Notes under the pieces: generated by a model
What the model was told of the DNA's origin: nothing
Database searches by the model: none
What the model saw: only the letters and a program-made list of their open reading frames with translations
Source of the DNA: Hyalella azteca
Taxonomy: Eukaryota > Arthropoda > Malacostraca > Amphipoda > Hyalellidae
Assembly: GCF_000764305.2 (NCBI RefSeq)
Contig: NW_025931978.1
Span: forward strand, 87,115-151,114
Length of the DNA stretch: 64,000 nucleotides
Direction: 5' to 3'
Translations under genes and position numbers: made by a program
Part shown: positions 1 to 12,829 of the stretch, in pieces
Position numbering within the stretch: position 1 is the stretch's first letter
Layout: each line of letters starts with the position of its first letter

Positions 1-89
1 AGAAATGCAAATTAACTCTGACATAATATGATATCCAGTGAATGCGGGAAAAGTAGAAGTCCCTTTATTAAAAGACAAACGATAGTTTG

Positions 90-360
90 TACATGAATAA
101 AATGATACTTTGACCTTAAGATCCCCCAGTTAATACAAGAATAAAATTATTCATTAAAATTAAGATCCCCAGTTAATACAAGAATAAAATTATACATTGA
201 CGTTAAGATCCCCAGTTAATATAAGAATAAAATGCTACTTAGACATTAATATCACCAGATAACACAAGAATAAAATGGTACATTGACCGTAAGATCCCCC
301 TATTAATACAAGAATAAAATGGGTACTTTGACCTTAAGATCCCCCAGTTAACGCACATCT
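90..360. repeat. Tandem array, unit about 44 bp, about six copies
   Basis: The phrase taagatccccagttaatac followed by aagaataaaat recurs about every 44 bases with small changes. No coding potential is seen. It lies downstream of the last visible SLC22 exon on the minus strand, probably in the intron that continues past the window edge. Confidence 0.8.
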
Positions 361-450
361 AGAATTCGTTTTAGGGACATCAACCCAAGGCCATGCTGGA
401 CGCACCACCTCTGACGGCGACCAAGTGCTACCCACCAGCGACCCCGGGAA

Positions 451-660
451 ATGAAAATTTCGCAAGGCTCGAACCTACGGCCATAGTTCTTCTCATCTTG
501 GTGTCGCTTCACTACGCGAACAGCGGTGCTAACCACTGCGCTACAGTGAAGCTAACCACTGCAATGAAAATTTCGCAAGGCTCGAACCTACGGCCATAGT
601 TCTTCTCATCTTGGTGTCGCTTCACTACGCGAACAGCGGTGCTAACCACTGCGCTACAGT
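451..660 (-). mobile_element. Two nearly identical tRNA-derived SINE units in tandem
   Basis: Two 97-bp copies (451-547 and 564-660, period 113) are identical or nearly so. On the minus strand each has an A-box-like tract (TAGCGCAGTGGTTAGC) and a B-box-like tract (GGTTCGAGCC), the RNA polymerase III promoter elements of tRNAs. The boxes are about 70 bases apart and no cloverleaf with paired acceptor ends is evident, so I call these tRNA-derived SINE units rather than tRNA genes. Near identity suggests a recent tandem duplication. They sit in the SLC22 intron in the same orientation as the gene. Confidence 0.6.
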
Positions 661-808
661 TGCGCTTAGAGTAGAACCAGGCTAGCTGTAGCATCAATAT
701 ACTGGTACCTTCTCTTATAAGAAATAGTGAACTTTTTGGCTATTTCCTTTACTTTTAAATTCCTGGTGAATTGCGACTTAAGCAGCCAAGTGATGTTAAT
801 ACTGGTAC

Positions 809-3800
809 CTTAAGTAGATGAAAAAAGCTACCGACGGCAGATAGCAGAGGGCACCAAGTTTCTTCCAGTGGTTGACAAGCCACGCGAGCAAAGCCAGCAA
901 TCCAAGACCGATGGTGATGCTGATGGAGCATAAGGCCGCCGTGCGCCCTCGCATGCGATCAGAACTCAGCTCCACAACTGTGGGCCAGTGGAGGAATATC
1001 AAAAGACGGAAGTGGAAAGTAGAGAGTTCAAAGAAAAGTATGTACGCCGCTCTGCTCTGGTGGGAGGAGGGGGATGGGCAGATGCTGAAAACACTAATAT
1101 TATTCGCAAGGAATTAACTCACGTCTCCTCAATTTCAGTGTTTTATCACCGGTAGCAAAACGTACAAATTTGGATGTGCAGAAATGGAAGAACAATAAAT
1201 AGACTGCGGAAACAGTGGGACGGGAGGCAAAAATAAATGCAACACTATACAAGAACTTTGACAATTCCCACACATCTAAAAATACAGTCACCAACAAACG
1301 TCCCCACGGCCAATAAACGGTCAATTTTATTCAAGCTATACTGTCGTCCAATACCGGTAATCGAGTGTGGTACTTACGGATGATGTACGGCAGTTGATAA
1401 AGAGCGAAGTATGGCATTGATGACAAAAACTTGGTAGCAGCAAAGACTTGCCAGTTCGGAGAGAACAAGTTCATCAAACCGAAAACTGAACTCAGCACCA
1501 GACACGTAAAGAATGTTGGACGTCTGCCATACCTGCCGAAAAAAATTTGACTTCGAATTTTTATGCATAGAGTCGACGATTAAATCTTCATTACCATTAA
1601 GGCTCATGAATAATAACTTGAAAATTTCTCCTTACTTAACATTTCCTTTCATATAGACGCTGAAAAAAATATTTTTAGTAAATGAGTCACACTTTCAAAA
1701 TCTCAGGGGTAGGCGTTTCAAGTTAACAGTGACAAATTTGGAATTCATAAGAAGCAAAATGTTTGCGTGCATCGAGTAAGAAAAATAGCAACTTTCTGAG
1801 AAATATCACGCAGTATCTGTAACATAAACGAACTCAAAACCGGGCACAAAAATATCACTCAGGAATAACCTGTCTCTGCCCGACCTGTCAGCCATGAAGG
1901 AGAAGAGCAGAGTACCGATGACATTGGCGGCGACTGCGCTGCCGAAGATAAGAGGCACGACGTAGGCGTCATCACAGACCAAGTTGTAAGTTGTACTCGC
2001 TGTCGCCTGCCACGCACTGTGGTCATACACCGTCCCATACTGGCAACCTACCGTCAGATTTTAAATCTTAAATTCATCGTTATGGTTAGTAGACATCTAG
2101 ACTGTTGCTTTAAATGTTTTTTTTTTGCAAATTTTATCAGCTGATAAAATTTCTGCTCCAATCACACCAACTCTGTGTGTTGTAAAGGCGGCAATATTAG
2201 GCGCTCTAGATAAACGTGTTGTAAACGAGTACGTGGCATTTGACGCAATAGGTACACTCATTCACGGCTCTACACATGTAATTATGCGTGGCAGTGCACA
2301 GTTGGTTATTTTTTGTGTCAAATTTAAGGGTAAATAGTAGACTAGTGACTAGTAAGCCATCCCAGTCCGTTCGTATTCACAATGTGGCGATTAAATCAGA
2401 AAGGAGACGTTATATTTACTTCCATTATAGGTTTAACTTTACATGCGTGCTTGACATTTATATAGTTATGTTTTTTTAACCTTTACTGTATTTTAAAGAG
2501 TCCCTCTTTTCAGCTGTTAGCTGTCACTGTGTTCTTAATTGATTCAACTAAACACAATTCAAATATTTCGATTTAAAGTCACAACTTTACATAATTTTCT
2601 GTTCCAAATATTTTATCTTTATTCCAAGGGCCCAACCCACAATCTGCATCACTCACTGGCAACTCACATGGCCCTCCCTCATCACTCACTGGCAACTCAC
2701 ATGACTTCCATCACTCCGTTGCAAGTCACATTAGTAGCATCACTCACTGCCAACTCACATGGCCTTCCCTCATCACTCACTGGCGACTTATACGACCTGT
2801 CTCGCTCACTGTTAACTCACAAGACCTGCATCACTCACTGACGACTCATATGGCCTGCATCACTCACTGACGACTCATATGACCTGCATCACTCACTGGT
2901 GACTCATATGACCTGTATCACTCACTGGTGACTCATATGACCTGCATCACTCACTGACAACTCACAAGACCTGCATCACTCACTGACAACTCACAAGACC
3001 TGCATCACTCACTGACAACTCACAAGACCTGCATCACTCACTGACGACTCACAAGGCCTGCATCACTCACTGGTATTGGCGTAAGGGTCGATGGCGATGT
3101 TGGTGATGCCGGCGCTCGGGTCCTGCGTTATCGTAACATTGCGCATGAGGCAGCGACTGAAGCGAACTCTGCCGTCGTCGCTTCGCGTCCTGTCATAATA
3201 CCAATAATAATAAAAATAATAGCGGTTTCAGCGTTTATTAGGCCTTAGGCTTGTCGCCGACTCTTAACATCGCAGAACATTCACAGCTTGTTGCGGTCTC
3301 AAACTTGCAGCTCACTGCTACAATTCTGCTGTGTTTAACCGCCCGGCCTCCTCGCCGATTCCGGCCAGAAACTGGCGCACAGAGCTGGGATCGAACCCGC
3401 GCCTCTCTGCGCCAATCTTGATACTCTGAACTTTAACCACAGGGCCACCCTGCCCAGTTAATTAACAGCAACTAATGATTAACTAATAACGTATAGGATA
3501 ATTAACAGCAACTGAGATCGTTTTATCCTGGGAGCTGGCAATTCTGTTATTCATAATATAACTTTATTATTAAGATATCAATAATTTACGATAGATCATC
3601 TGAACAATCATGCAGAAACTTTAGAAAGGTGCATTGCGGGCAATTGGATTCCAGTGAACCTGATTCATTCTGGCGGTAAATACTAGAAAAGTGCATTTAA
3701 ACGATTATAAATAATTAAGCATTAATAATCTTGACGAAAATCTGACGAATCCTGTCTATTTCTTTGTTTGTAAATTGTTATATTCATATATTAATTGTTG

Positions 3801-4969
3801 TAAATATTCATGCATTTTCTGGACACACACAGGGCGAAGCAGAAAATATTATCGATACTCCTGTGTCTTCTTGGTGTGTAGGAAAACAAATAAGCAACCT
3901 AAATGTCGTGGCGTACGCTTCGTTTAACAGATGATTCAATGGGATGGTAAATATTACTACGTTAATTTAGAGATGGTGTGTGGATGATGATGAAAATGGG
4001 CACATCACCGACATGAACGGGCATTACTGAGGAATGTTGGCGCGAAATGTTGGATTAGTTTTGCTTGCAATACTAAAGAAGGTTGGGGGGTATTATTTTT
4101 ACTGGTTCTAATTATTATATTATATTATATTATATTATATTATATTATATTATATTATATTAATTATATAATTATTACGGGTTGTCATTATTGATATTAT
4201 TTTCACTTGATGCACGACTGCTACTCGTACTGGCTGCTCACGGGTCATACTGTTGCTGGTTGCTGCACGGCTCTGTTATATGCAGCAAGTTTCGAGGCCT
4301 AAATGAAGCTATAGCAATCCTAAGTGAAGGATTTTTAATAAAGTCTCGCTGAATAGTCAAGTGACATATCGCTAAATTTGTTCTCATATCGGATTCATTT
4401 GCCCATGTATATTAAACCCTCGCCATCGTGCCTTGAATCATGATAGGATTCTTTAAGGAATTTATCGACGAATTTGAATATTGTTAGGAGCAAGTGGACA
4501 TCAAATGCATGTAAATACTACTTGGACAAATAATTTATTACATGCCTTACTTCATGCTCTATAATTTGAATTATTTGTTTTTTTTTTATTGGTAACGATG
4601 TCAATGAAGTTAAGTTTTCTTTGCTTAACCATGACGTCATAGTCTTATTCATTTGTTATGGAATCTGATTACAAAATGTGCTCACCAGGGTATTGTGATC
4701 TTCCTCCACAGCGATTTTGAAACATTAAAAAGCTCCCGCCCGGGCACTTTGCAATGATGGTCTGGCGTCGACAGGAGCAACCGAAGTGACGACGAGCCGA
4801 AGGGGATGTAGAGAGACAAGGGAAGAAGCACCGCGTACAAAAGAAGGTTTTGATGTCGTCCTTCATCACCGACTTCTTTGAGGAGGCTTCCGAATTTCGG
4901 AACTGGAATGCCTGCTGCTCTGCGAAGCGATCGACTGGATCTGCTTGCCCGGTTGAGAGTGTGCGCCAT
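809..4969 (-). CDS. SLC22-family organic ion transporter, 5' five exons (3' end outside window)
   Basis: Exons in coding order: 4969-4686, 3189-3071, 2047-1885, 1532-1378, 977-809; all junctions are AG/GT and phases agree (2,1,2,1,2), giving about 296 residues of a family usually near 550. SLC22 proteins are 12-helix plasma-membrane transporters of organic cations, anions or carnitine. Seen here: an N-terminal FGSLLKEVGDEGRHQ block and first membrane helix, TPDHHCKVPG at the start of the large extracellular loop, a second loop part with Cys and an Asn glycosylation site (NVT), CQYGTVYD and NLVCDD before helix 2, then MADRYGRRPTFF (MFS motif A), which forms only across the exon 3/4 junction. 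Helices 3-6 follow. Later exons with the usual PESPRW motif are not in the window. The substrate cannot be told. The start Met at 4969 is the only ATG in frame before the family block. Confidence 0.9.
2638..3070 (-). repeat. 29-bp minisatellite carrying copies of the SLC22 exon 2 splice donor
   Basis: About 14 full units plus a partial one, written on the plus strand as catcactcactgacaactca with a cacaagacctg remainder. On the gene strand every well-kept unit reads CAGTGAGTGATG, the same sequence as the real exon 2 donor (ACCA|GTGAGTGATG, exon end 3071). The array begins exactly at that donor and extends into the intron. Units near the exon are most alike and distal units are more diverged. 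Confidence 0.9.
3195..3458 (-). mobile_element. tRNA-derived SINE with TTATT tail, abutting SLC22 exon 2
   Basis: On the minus strand it starts near GGGTGGCCCTGTGGTTAAAG (A box), has a B box GGTTCGATCCC, then a unique body ending CTGAAACCGC and a TTATT-rich tail. A second copy of the family lies at 52615-52845. It has the same orientation as the SLC22 gene. Its tail ends about 6 bases before the exon 2 acceptor (TATTATGACAG|, exon start 3189). Confidence 0.85.
4109..4165. repeat. ATATT microsatellite
   Basis: About nine uninterrupted copies of the pentanucleotide tatat/attat, within SLC22 intron 1. Confidence 0.9.
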
Positions 4970-5634
4970 ATGGATTTTGTTTCTATATTACGGAACACTA
5001 AAGTTTTTTTGCTCGAATCCCGGTTGTGAGACCAAATATTTCCTTATTTGGTTCATTTCCCCTCATTTTAATTTGCAGATCATATATAGTTTCAATTCCA
5101 AAGCACATGTAATTCTTTCGATCTGAAACTAAAAATGAACTTCTCAGGAGAACCGGCCGTTATGCTATTTCTTATTCTCAATGGCAATAATATATCATCT
5201 CATTTTTTAATATAAGTGAAGCTGAAGGTAGAATGTTTGTCAACCAATTTTGAATCTTTTATTAACCAATCCGAAGCCTATAGAATGCACCACTTCAGAA
5301 TAAGTTATTTCTAAAAAAATTGAAGCTTATTTCCATTGAGTAGAACGACTTTGAGTCCGTACATTATTAACCTTGGCTTCTCCGTACACACTTATTTAAA
5401 AGTACAAAACAAGATAACAAAGTTTTGAACTATGCATTATTCAACTCTCGTGCGGATATGGCTACTCCAATACAAGCTCCTCAATGTATCTAGAAAATTA
5501 ACAAAATTATAAGGACAGGCTTCATTCTTCATAGAAGGACATGTCAATCAAGTTTCTGGCTTTAGTTGTGAATTTGTTAGACGCGATTTTATCAGTCATA
5601 ATAATGTCATAATTTACCACCGAACATGTTTTAG

Positions 5635-5932
5635 TTGCCTGATTATCAATCAGCCCCTGATTATCAATCAGCCCCTGATTATCAATCCGCCCCTGATTAT
5701 CAATCAGCCCCTGATTATCAATTAACCCCTGATTATCAATCAGCCCCTGATTATCAATCCGCCCCTGATTATCAATCAGCCCCTGATTATCAATCAGCCC
5801 CTGATAAGCCCCTGATTATCAATTAGCCCCTGATTATCAATCAGCCCCTGATTATCAATCAGCCCCTGATTATCAATTAACCCCTGATTATCAATCCACC
5901 CCTGATTATCAATTAGCCCCTGATTTTTAATT
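5635..5932. repeat. 18-bp minisatellite, about 16 copies
   Basis: The unit cccctgattatcaatcag repeats head to tail with single-base variants; one place near 5800 is shortened. The 18-bp period gives a short open frame (PDYQSA repeated) which I regard as a by-product of the repeat. Confidence 0.95.
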
Positions 5933-7804
5933 GACCATTTGCTGGGTCCCTTGTGCTAAATATCTATATGAAGGACATCAAACTTGACGAGTCACTCATC
6001 GACAACAGATAATTGTTATATGCTGCCGCGTGGCCGTAAAGGATGAGAATATAAAATAAAGAAAAACTCTCATACTAGCAGCTGCCTGACGTTCTTGTGC
6101 TGGGATCTCAACGCCTTCACAGATAAGTAGCAGGAACAGATTATCTTCTCATATTTGTACGTAATTATCACTCATTGTTCTCATAAGCGTTGATCTTTTA
6201 TAATTATGATCGTTTTATAATAATTTTCTGTTCGCTGGAAGTGTAATGACTTCCAAAAGATTTAAAATGTTCTGAAATTGCTTAGTAAGCATATATATTT
6301 CAAAACTGCTAATCCACCCAAATCATCAATGCAAGGTTGTTGAATCTCTTTCTCAACAGAGAATTTTAAATTTTATTCAACTATGTCAACAATTCAACTA
6401 GTCACTAATGAAAAACACAAAAGCCACAACCATAGTATGAATAGGCTCAGTTTAGAGCCTAAAAAGAAAATATTTCACTATTAAATCAATTCCTTTTCAA
6501 TTTACGTTCATTTATCCACTTTACTTCGTTGAGTAAACGACGTCTCTGGAAGCGCGACACTACAGTCGTCTTGTGTCTCCAGCAGCGATCATTCCTCGTA
6601 ACTGCAGTTGGACTGAAGCGAGCTAAGTCTCCTCTAGGCATCCATGTCCAGAGTTGCAACATTAAAACTGCCTCGTTGTTCTACAAACGCTTTAAGTTCG
6701 ATATTTTGAGTTGCAGATCACGCGTGCTCTAGTCGGAGCTGCGTGAGTGGAGAGCTAATTCAGCGCCCTGGCCAACTAACAATAAACAGTGTTGCAACGG
6801 CCAACTGGCACCTGCAGTTTCTAATACTTTTGCGATCTATTACATCAGTACTTGCCTCCCGCATTTTTCAGTGCCAATAATTTAGTGTATTGTCCACAGG
6901 ATATTATATTTTTAATAAATGAGTGTTGCAAGCGAAGAGGTGTTATTCTTAAAATTTTACAAACATAAAACCGATCAATCATGATAGGTAATATATAAAC
7001 TATTCGGTTAGTCACGATAAATTTCAGTGAAAACAAAATTTGACTTGCACCTATCGCAAATTGAGCGAATGAGGCTATTTTGCATATCACAGTTATACCA
7101 AAATTGAAAAACTAATATTATTTTTTCGAATTCAAAATTCGAATTTTGCTACTCTATACACTTAAACCCCGATTCTGATGAATTTTTTATAGTTGCCTCA
7201 TTGGCCTTACAAATTTTATGTCAAATTCCTGCTTCAAATTGTTTTCCTGCTCTAACCAGGCAAGATTTGAACGTGCATCATAATCTTGATAAAACAACTG
7301 ATTTCATTAGATTGCATTGAAATATAATCCTATCATCTCACATGCTTAGCAATTTTACTTTCTAATAGCTTGGTCAAATTATATATAGTTCTAGACGTTG
7401 TTGTAATTCATGCGTCAAATCTGTCCAAAAAGTCTTTATGTGCTCCATATTTATTCAACTGTTGTTTGTGCACATGTTGGCATTCTGTGAAAGTTCCAGT
7501 AACATGCCAATTGCATATTATCAACAATTCAATTAACGATGTAATGCAACAATTGACTGGATCTAACTAAGACGGTTTAACACCAAAGAGCATTCTCTCT
7601 CTTAATCTTTAATAAAATAAATTTTGATGAAAGAAATTATGTTCACTCAACACTAAAAGTCATTTAAGGTCAAAGGAAAAATTAGATTTCTATACGGGAC
7701 TTATCACGACAAGTTCTCGCGTCAGAAAACAAGAGTCAGACACAATAACAGACGATTAGTGTCAAACTCTGAGCTTTCGTGCAGGACTTGCTTTGTCTGG
7801 GAGG

Positions 7805-7990
7805 ATGTATTTTTTAGCCCAGCGCCTGAGTACATCAGCAGCATGTACATTGCACATCCCACAGCCCAGCGCCTGAGTACATCCGCATCTTGCAAATCCC
7901 ACAGCCCAATACCTATAAGTACTGTACTTCAGCACATCAGCAGCATGCACAATTGCAAATTGCACATCCCTCAGCCCGGCACCTGCAGGG
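7805..7990. repeat. Degenerate tandem repeat, three to four units
   Basis: The phrases cagcgcctgagtacatc, agcagcatg and gcacatcccacagccc recur at irregular spacing. No gene is seen. Confidence 0.6.
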
Positions 7991-8569
7991 GTACATCGGT
8001 GGCATGAATATCCGATAGAGGAGGAGCTAATGAGATGGCGAGCTTAACTTTAATCATCATGTGTTTTTGTTGACTTCTGAAGACGCTACAGACTGAGTGC
8101 AAAGCTACCGGTCTAATACACTTATCACCGACGTAAATAGAATACTTTTGCCGTATTCCTTCGATCTATAGGTGAGTAACGTTATGTAACGCATTATTAA
8201 ACTGGATTTGCGTAGATGTGGATTCTTTTTTTCGACCACTGAGCTATGATTCAAGTAAATAATTTCTATCCAGTTCCAACGAAACACAGATTTATCAGTC
8301 GTTAAGACGATATTTGCCAAAATCCTTGGCTCAATGTACACAATAGGTGTCTACACGATGACGTGTTTGAAATCAAAGTAAGCTAAGTGGTGGTCTCTCG
8401 AGCAGTTACGCACAAAGGAAAGAAAAACTCTACAGCATCCATGCCGAACTTACGCCTGCTTCGACTGCCCGATGAAGTGAGCCTGACATTAGAGGCAAGT
8501 GTGGCCTTGGTGCACCACCAGCTCCCGGCAGAAATTAGGGCCTTGCTGCGCTATCCAAATTCCTGAAAA

Positions 8570-8960
8570 AAATTAAGGTCTTCGATAGCTAACCAACTCC
8601 ATGAATAAATTAGGGCCTTGGTACTCCATCGCACAGCCAGCATAAATCAAGGTTTGGTGAGCCTTCCCAAGACTGAAAAAATTTTGGTTTGGTGAGCAAT
8701 CCCAATGACTGAACAAAATTTTGGTTTGGTGAGCCATCCCAATGACTGAAAAAAATTAGGTTTGGCATTCAATCCCAATGACTGTAAAAATTTAGGTTTG
8801 ATTAGCCATCCCAATGGCTGAAAAAAATTAGGCTTGATGAGATATCAAAATGCCTGCAAAATTTAGGTTTGGTGAGCCATCCCAATGGCTGAAAAAAATT
8901 AGGCTTGGTGAGCCATCAAAATGCCTGCAAAATTTAGGTTTGGTGAGCCATAGCAATGCC
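8570..8960 (-). repeat. About 36-bp tandem repeat whose minus strand resembles a 3' splice site
   Basis: Eight or nine units. On the minus strand each reads roughly CCAAACCTAATTTTTTTCAG then TCATTGGGATGGCTCA, so each holds a branch-point-like CTAAT, a T tract and CAG. The array lies just upstream, in the minus sense, of a possible exon at 8454-8562. Confidence 0.75.
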
Positions 8961-11900
8961 GAAGAATTCAAAGCACGTGCAGCGCTGAGCCAGAAAAGAT
9001 TTCGTTGAATTTCTGTGGTAAGCAGCAACACAACTCAAGTCAACGCCTACAAAAGATTATTAGAGTGATTGTTGCTTAGGGTTTTTTCAATTCAAGTGTT
9101 AATTTAGCTAAAGAATTGCCTATAATACGCCGAATATTTTGATTGATGACTCTTGTACATTACGGATAGTGACACCAAGCACCGAAAAGTTCTTAGCAAG
9201 TAAACATTTGGCCATTAAACTAACTAACTCCTTTCTATAAGACGCTTTAAATTTCGTCTATTCAAAAAAGTAGTAAGAACTTCTAAATGTCCAAAGTGGC
9301 TAAGTCTGATTTGTGCAACCAAGTGTTTAAATCCGACAATCCTATTAGGCAGAAAATACAGGAATTCCTACGTAGATTCATTAGCGTATACAAATCAACA
9401 GAAAGCAAGACACAAGATATTTTTCAAGAGTTTATTACGACTTAAAGAGAAGAATGTGTCGACGCTGTAACTTATTTATTCTCATAAAAAGCTCGAGAAT
9501 AAACATTAAATGAATAACATCATATCTCTAGTGCGCCTTTACTACTTACTGGCAGTATGTACGTACTACCTACAACTCGAAGAGATAGACAAATATAGTT
9601 TTTTAAATAAGACGAGCAAACATAAAAGTCAAGAGAATATACCAATTAGAAGCAGACATAATTTCGCTCCCTACCTTCATGACGTCACGTTAACATTGCA
9701 CTCAATAAAAGCAAATCTAATAAAATAATACGTTATAATCGACGGACAAGTGCAGCGTCTATTTCTCCATTAACTGATGCTTCAATATCTAAACTTAAAT
9801 ATTGGGTGTGTATAATTTTTTTTGCAGCTGCACAGAGAGGCATGTAAACTTGCAAGGCATTCAGAAAAGGTTTGTGCAGGAAAAGAACGAGCAGCAAAGG
9901 GAAATGCTGTGATGCCAGAATAAATAACAAAGACGAAGATGGCGTGACATGAGAGCGTTGCGAACAATCGTTCAACAAATTCGATACGCTATGAATGTGG
10001 TCACGTGTGCAAGCAACGTGCAGACATTGATCTTTAATAAGATCAATTACAATAAGAATTAGAAAATGTATTAAAAGTTTTGAACGTGAGCGTGAATTAT
10101 AGAAGGAAGTTTGCGTAAATACCTATTTGAGATCAAACACGTATATGTATCAAATCTAGAAATTTTAAACTTCACTTGACATACAATGCGTATGTTCAGA
10201 GTCATGTAAATAGAAAATTCATGTTCAGAGTCATGTAGAAATAACATTCACTTGTCTACGCAACTGAACACAATAATTGAGTAAAAAGGGCATAAATAAA
10301 TCAGTACCAATAATCCAAGTATAACAAACACAAATGTTACTACTTATAAAGATGTCTCATCTGAAGTCACAAGTCAAGTAATGTGAAATGTCCTGATCGT
10401 CACAAATTTATCCAACCGAAAATCGCTCATCAGCCACGAGGAATGGGAGGTCTCAATTGACCAGCCCATTAATGCTGGCTAGCAAGGAGCAACCACCTCT
10501 TCGAGACGAAGAGCATAAATTGAAAAGATACTTGTAACACAAAAAAACATAACACGCAACATTGTTCACTCGTACGAGAGAGACATAGATACACCAGGTA
10601 TCCTACTTACAATAAAACTCAACTAAGATCCGACCTCAGAAACCTCGAGCATGTGGTGGGGCGTCCGGGAACAAAGACCCAAGATATACTCCCTCGAGAG
10701 GAAAAGGCAAATTCAACTACTAAAATAAACTATGAATCACAGATCAGACCGCCATGAGAATTATACGACGAACTAAAATTGTTAGTACAGAAGGAATATT
10801 GAGGGATGATGGAGCCGCTGCCACGGCAGAACGTAACAAATAAAACTTCAGAAGGTCGTTCAGTAGAGCAAACGCGTAGGGATACGAGCAGTAGTCGCTC
10901 GCATATCTGGACATCCTATTACACGTAGCAATACATGTAATATAAATAATGAGAGATTTGTATAAAATATAATCTAAATAAAAATAAAGTTCAGTTTCAA
11001 AACAGATCAATAATTCAAGCAGCATCAATAAAGTAACACGAGTGAACAATGAATCGATGCTACCCAGACGCCAATCAAACACTTAAATTTTAAGAAATTC
11101 TCGCAACTCTCCGACGCACGAACGTCATCGGAGAACACTACAACAATCAATTTATTTTAACATAAGCAGAACTCGTACAAACAAGAACAGACTGGATACC
11201 AGCTAGTGAACTACTTCGAGATACTTAGATTATTTCAAACAACGACTTTTTCCTGTAATTATATTTACTCATTCATGAAGGATTAAGGTTTGCGACGGAT
11301 GCCCTGATCCAAGCTAAGCAGACAACGGTTTGTTATAGAGCGACATGGAGCGTCTACTCAGGTGATAACCTCGCACTATCTCAGGTCGATTGCAACCCGA
11401 TCCAGTTTTTGATCGGTAATTTACTCATGGTCGTTCGGAAATAGAAATAATTGTGGACAGAAGTGGATGCTGGAGCAAAAAATTAATATGGAACATTCAG
11501 CCCACAGCCTACCGTCTACTGGACCAAGACAAAGAATAGTAATATCTAACTAACAGATTAATTCAATTGGAGTTGATAAATCTTGTTCCTATCATTAGCA
11601 AATTCAGAATTACCGGTACAATATCACCCTACAGTGTTTTTAATGCAAACGAACATGACAACTTTATCGACCACCGCTCAATCCATTACTGTTGATAATA
11701 CAAGAAACTTGGACATTAGGGAAGCTAAGTAAGAACTAAGTATCTTTAGGCATGACTTTTTTTAAGCAAGCAAGTTTTTACAAACATTTTATATTTTTTA
11801 TTCACACACTTTTCATAGTTTTTGGTATTTTTTGGTCATTTTCCCTTAAAGCTAAACCTGTTTTGAACTTTTTCATGATTTTCTTCGTATCTAAATGTGA

Positions 11901-12829
11901 TTGCGAACTCTTGCATCGTCCACAGCGTACTTCAACCCTCCACCGAGCTGGATTTCGAGAGAAAAATTCTATTAACAAATTCCCTACATGCGAAACACTT
12001 ACGCAAACTAAAAGATAACAAAATACTTCATTAATAGTCGGCAACGTGATCTTTTTGCGTTAATATCAATTTGAAATTAGGCTGAAAGCATTTTTCAAGT
12101 AAATGGGTAGGTTTGAAGTTTTGATCATTTCAAATATGTGCCGAATTTCGTTAATAAAAAACTAGTAAATGTGCTGCTAGGTGTTGAGTTGAAATACATC
12201 AACTTTAACTGAAGCACAAACTCGTAGAACACAACTGACTTTAATATAAGAACATAACTCAATTGCAGCTTGATATATTTTCTGGGCGATCTCTCCACGA
12301 AAACTTGATATCACAAACTGTATTATCAGATTCCTGTTTCATGTCTTGATAAAACTATCGTTTTAGCGCAACTGCAGTGGACCAAAAAAAAGAGAAACTC
12401 GAGAAATTCGTGATATTTGTGCAATTCTGTTACTCTTGATGGGCTGAAGATAAATCAGATAAAACACCTCCATGAAGTTTTTTGCTAAAAGAACATCAAC
12501 GTACTGTAGAATTAAATGCTTCTCTTAGTTGAAAACAACCCATAAGTAATATGATATTATTTAGAGTTGAACATGTGAAATTCAATATAATTTCTCAATG
12601 TTTTTAGAAGACTTTATCAGTGAGATTGAAAAGATACATAGTTTTCCAAAGCATTTTCAATGCTCAAATAATTCACGCATTTTTATAACTGAGAGATTCA
12701 CGCGCTTTTCTCTCGACGAAACAGACGACAGTATATATGCATACTTCATTATTCATCTCCCCTGTGGACGACGCGACCTTCCTTCACTTAAGAGGAGGCA
12801 GCACACAGTTCCAAGCAACTCTTGCAGCA

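Larger units (their letters stand above)
4970..12829. other. Intergenic region, no confident coding sequence
   Basis: This 7.9 kb between the SLC22 start and the TP53INP-like stop holds minisatellites at 5635-5932, 7805-7990 and 8570-8960 and otherwise AT-rich unique sequence. Open frames are short and match nothing I know. SLC22 5' untranslated exons are expected here; one candidate is 8454-8562 on the minus strand (see findings). Confidence 0.6.

Noticed and set aside
451..660. Functional tRNA genes
   Set aside because: A and B boxes are too far apart and no cloverleaf with paired acceptor stem is seen.
5635..5932. CRISPR-like array
   Set aside because: Units are contiguous 18-mers without unique spacers, in animal DNA, with no cas genes.
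10744..11082. 112-codon minus-strand hydrophobic frame
   Set aside because: Composition follows AT-rich sequence; no family resemblance or splice-consistent neighbours.
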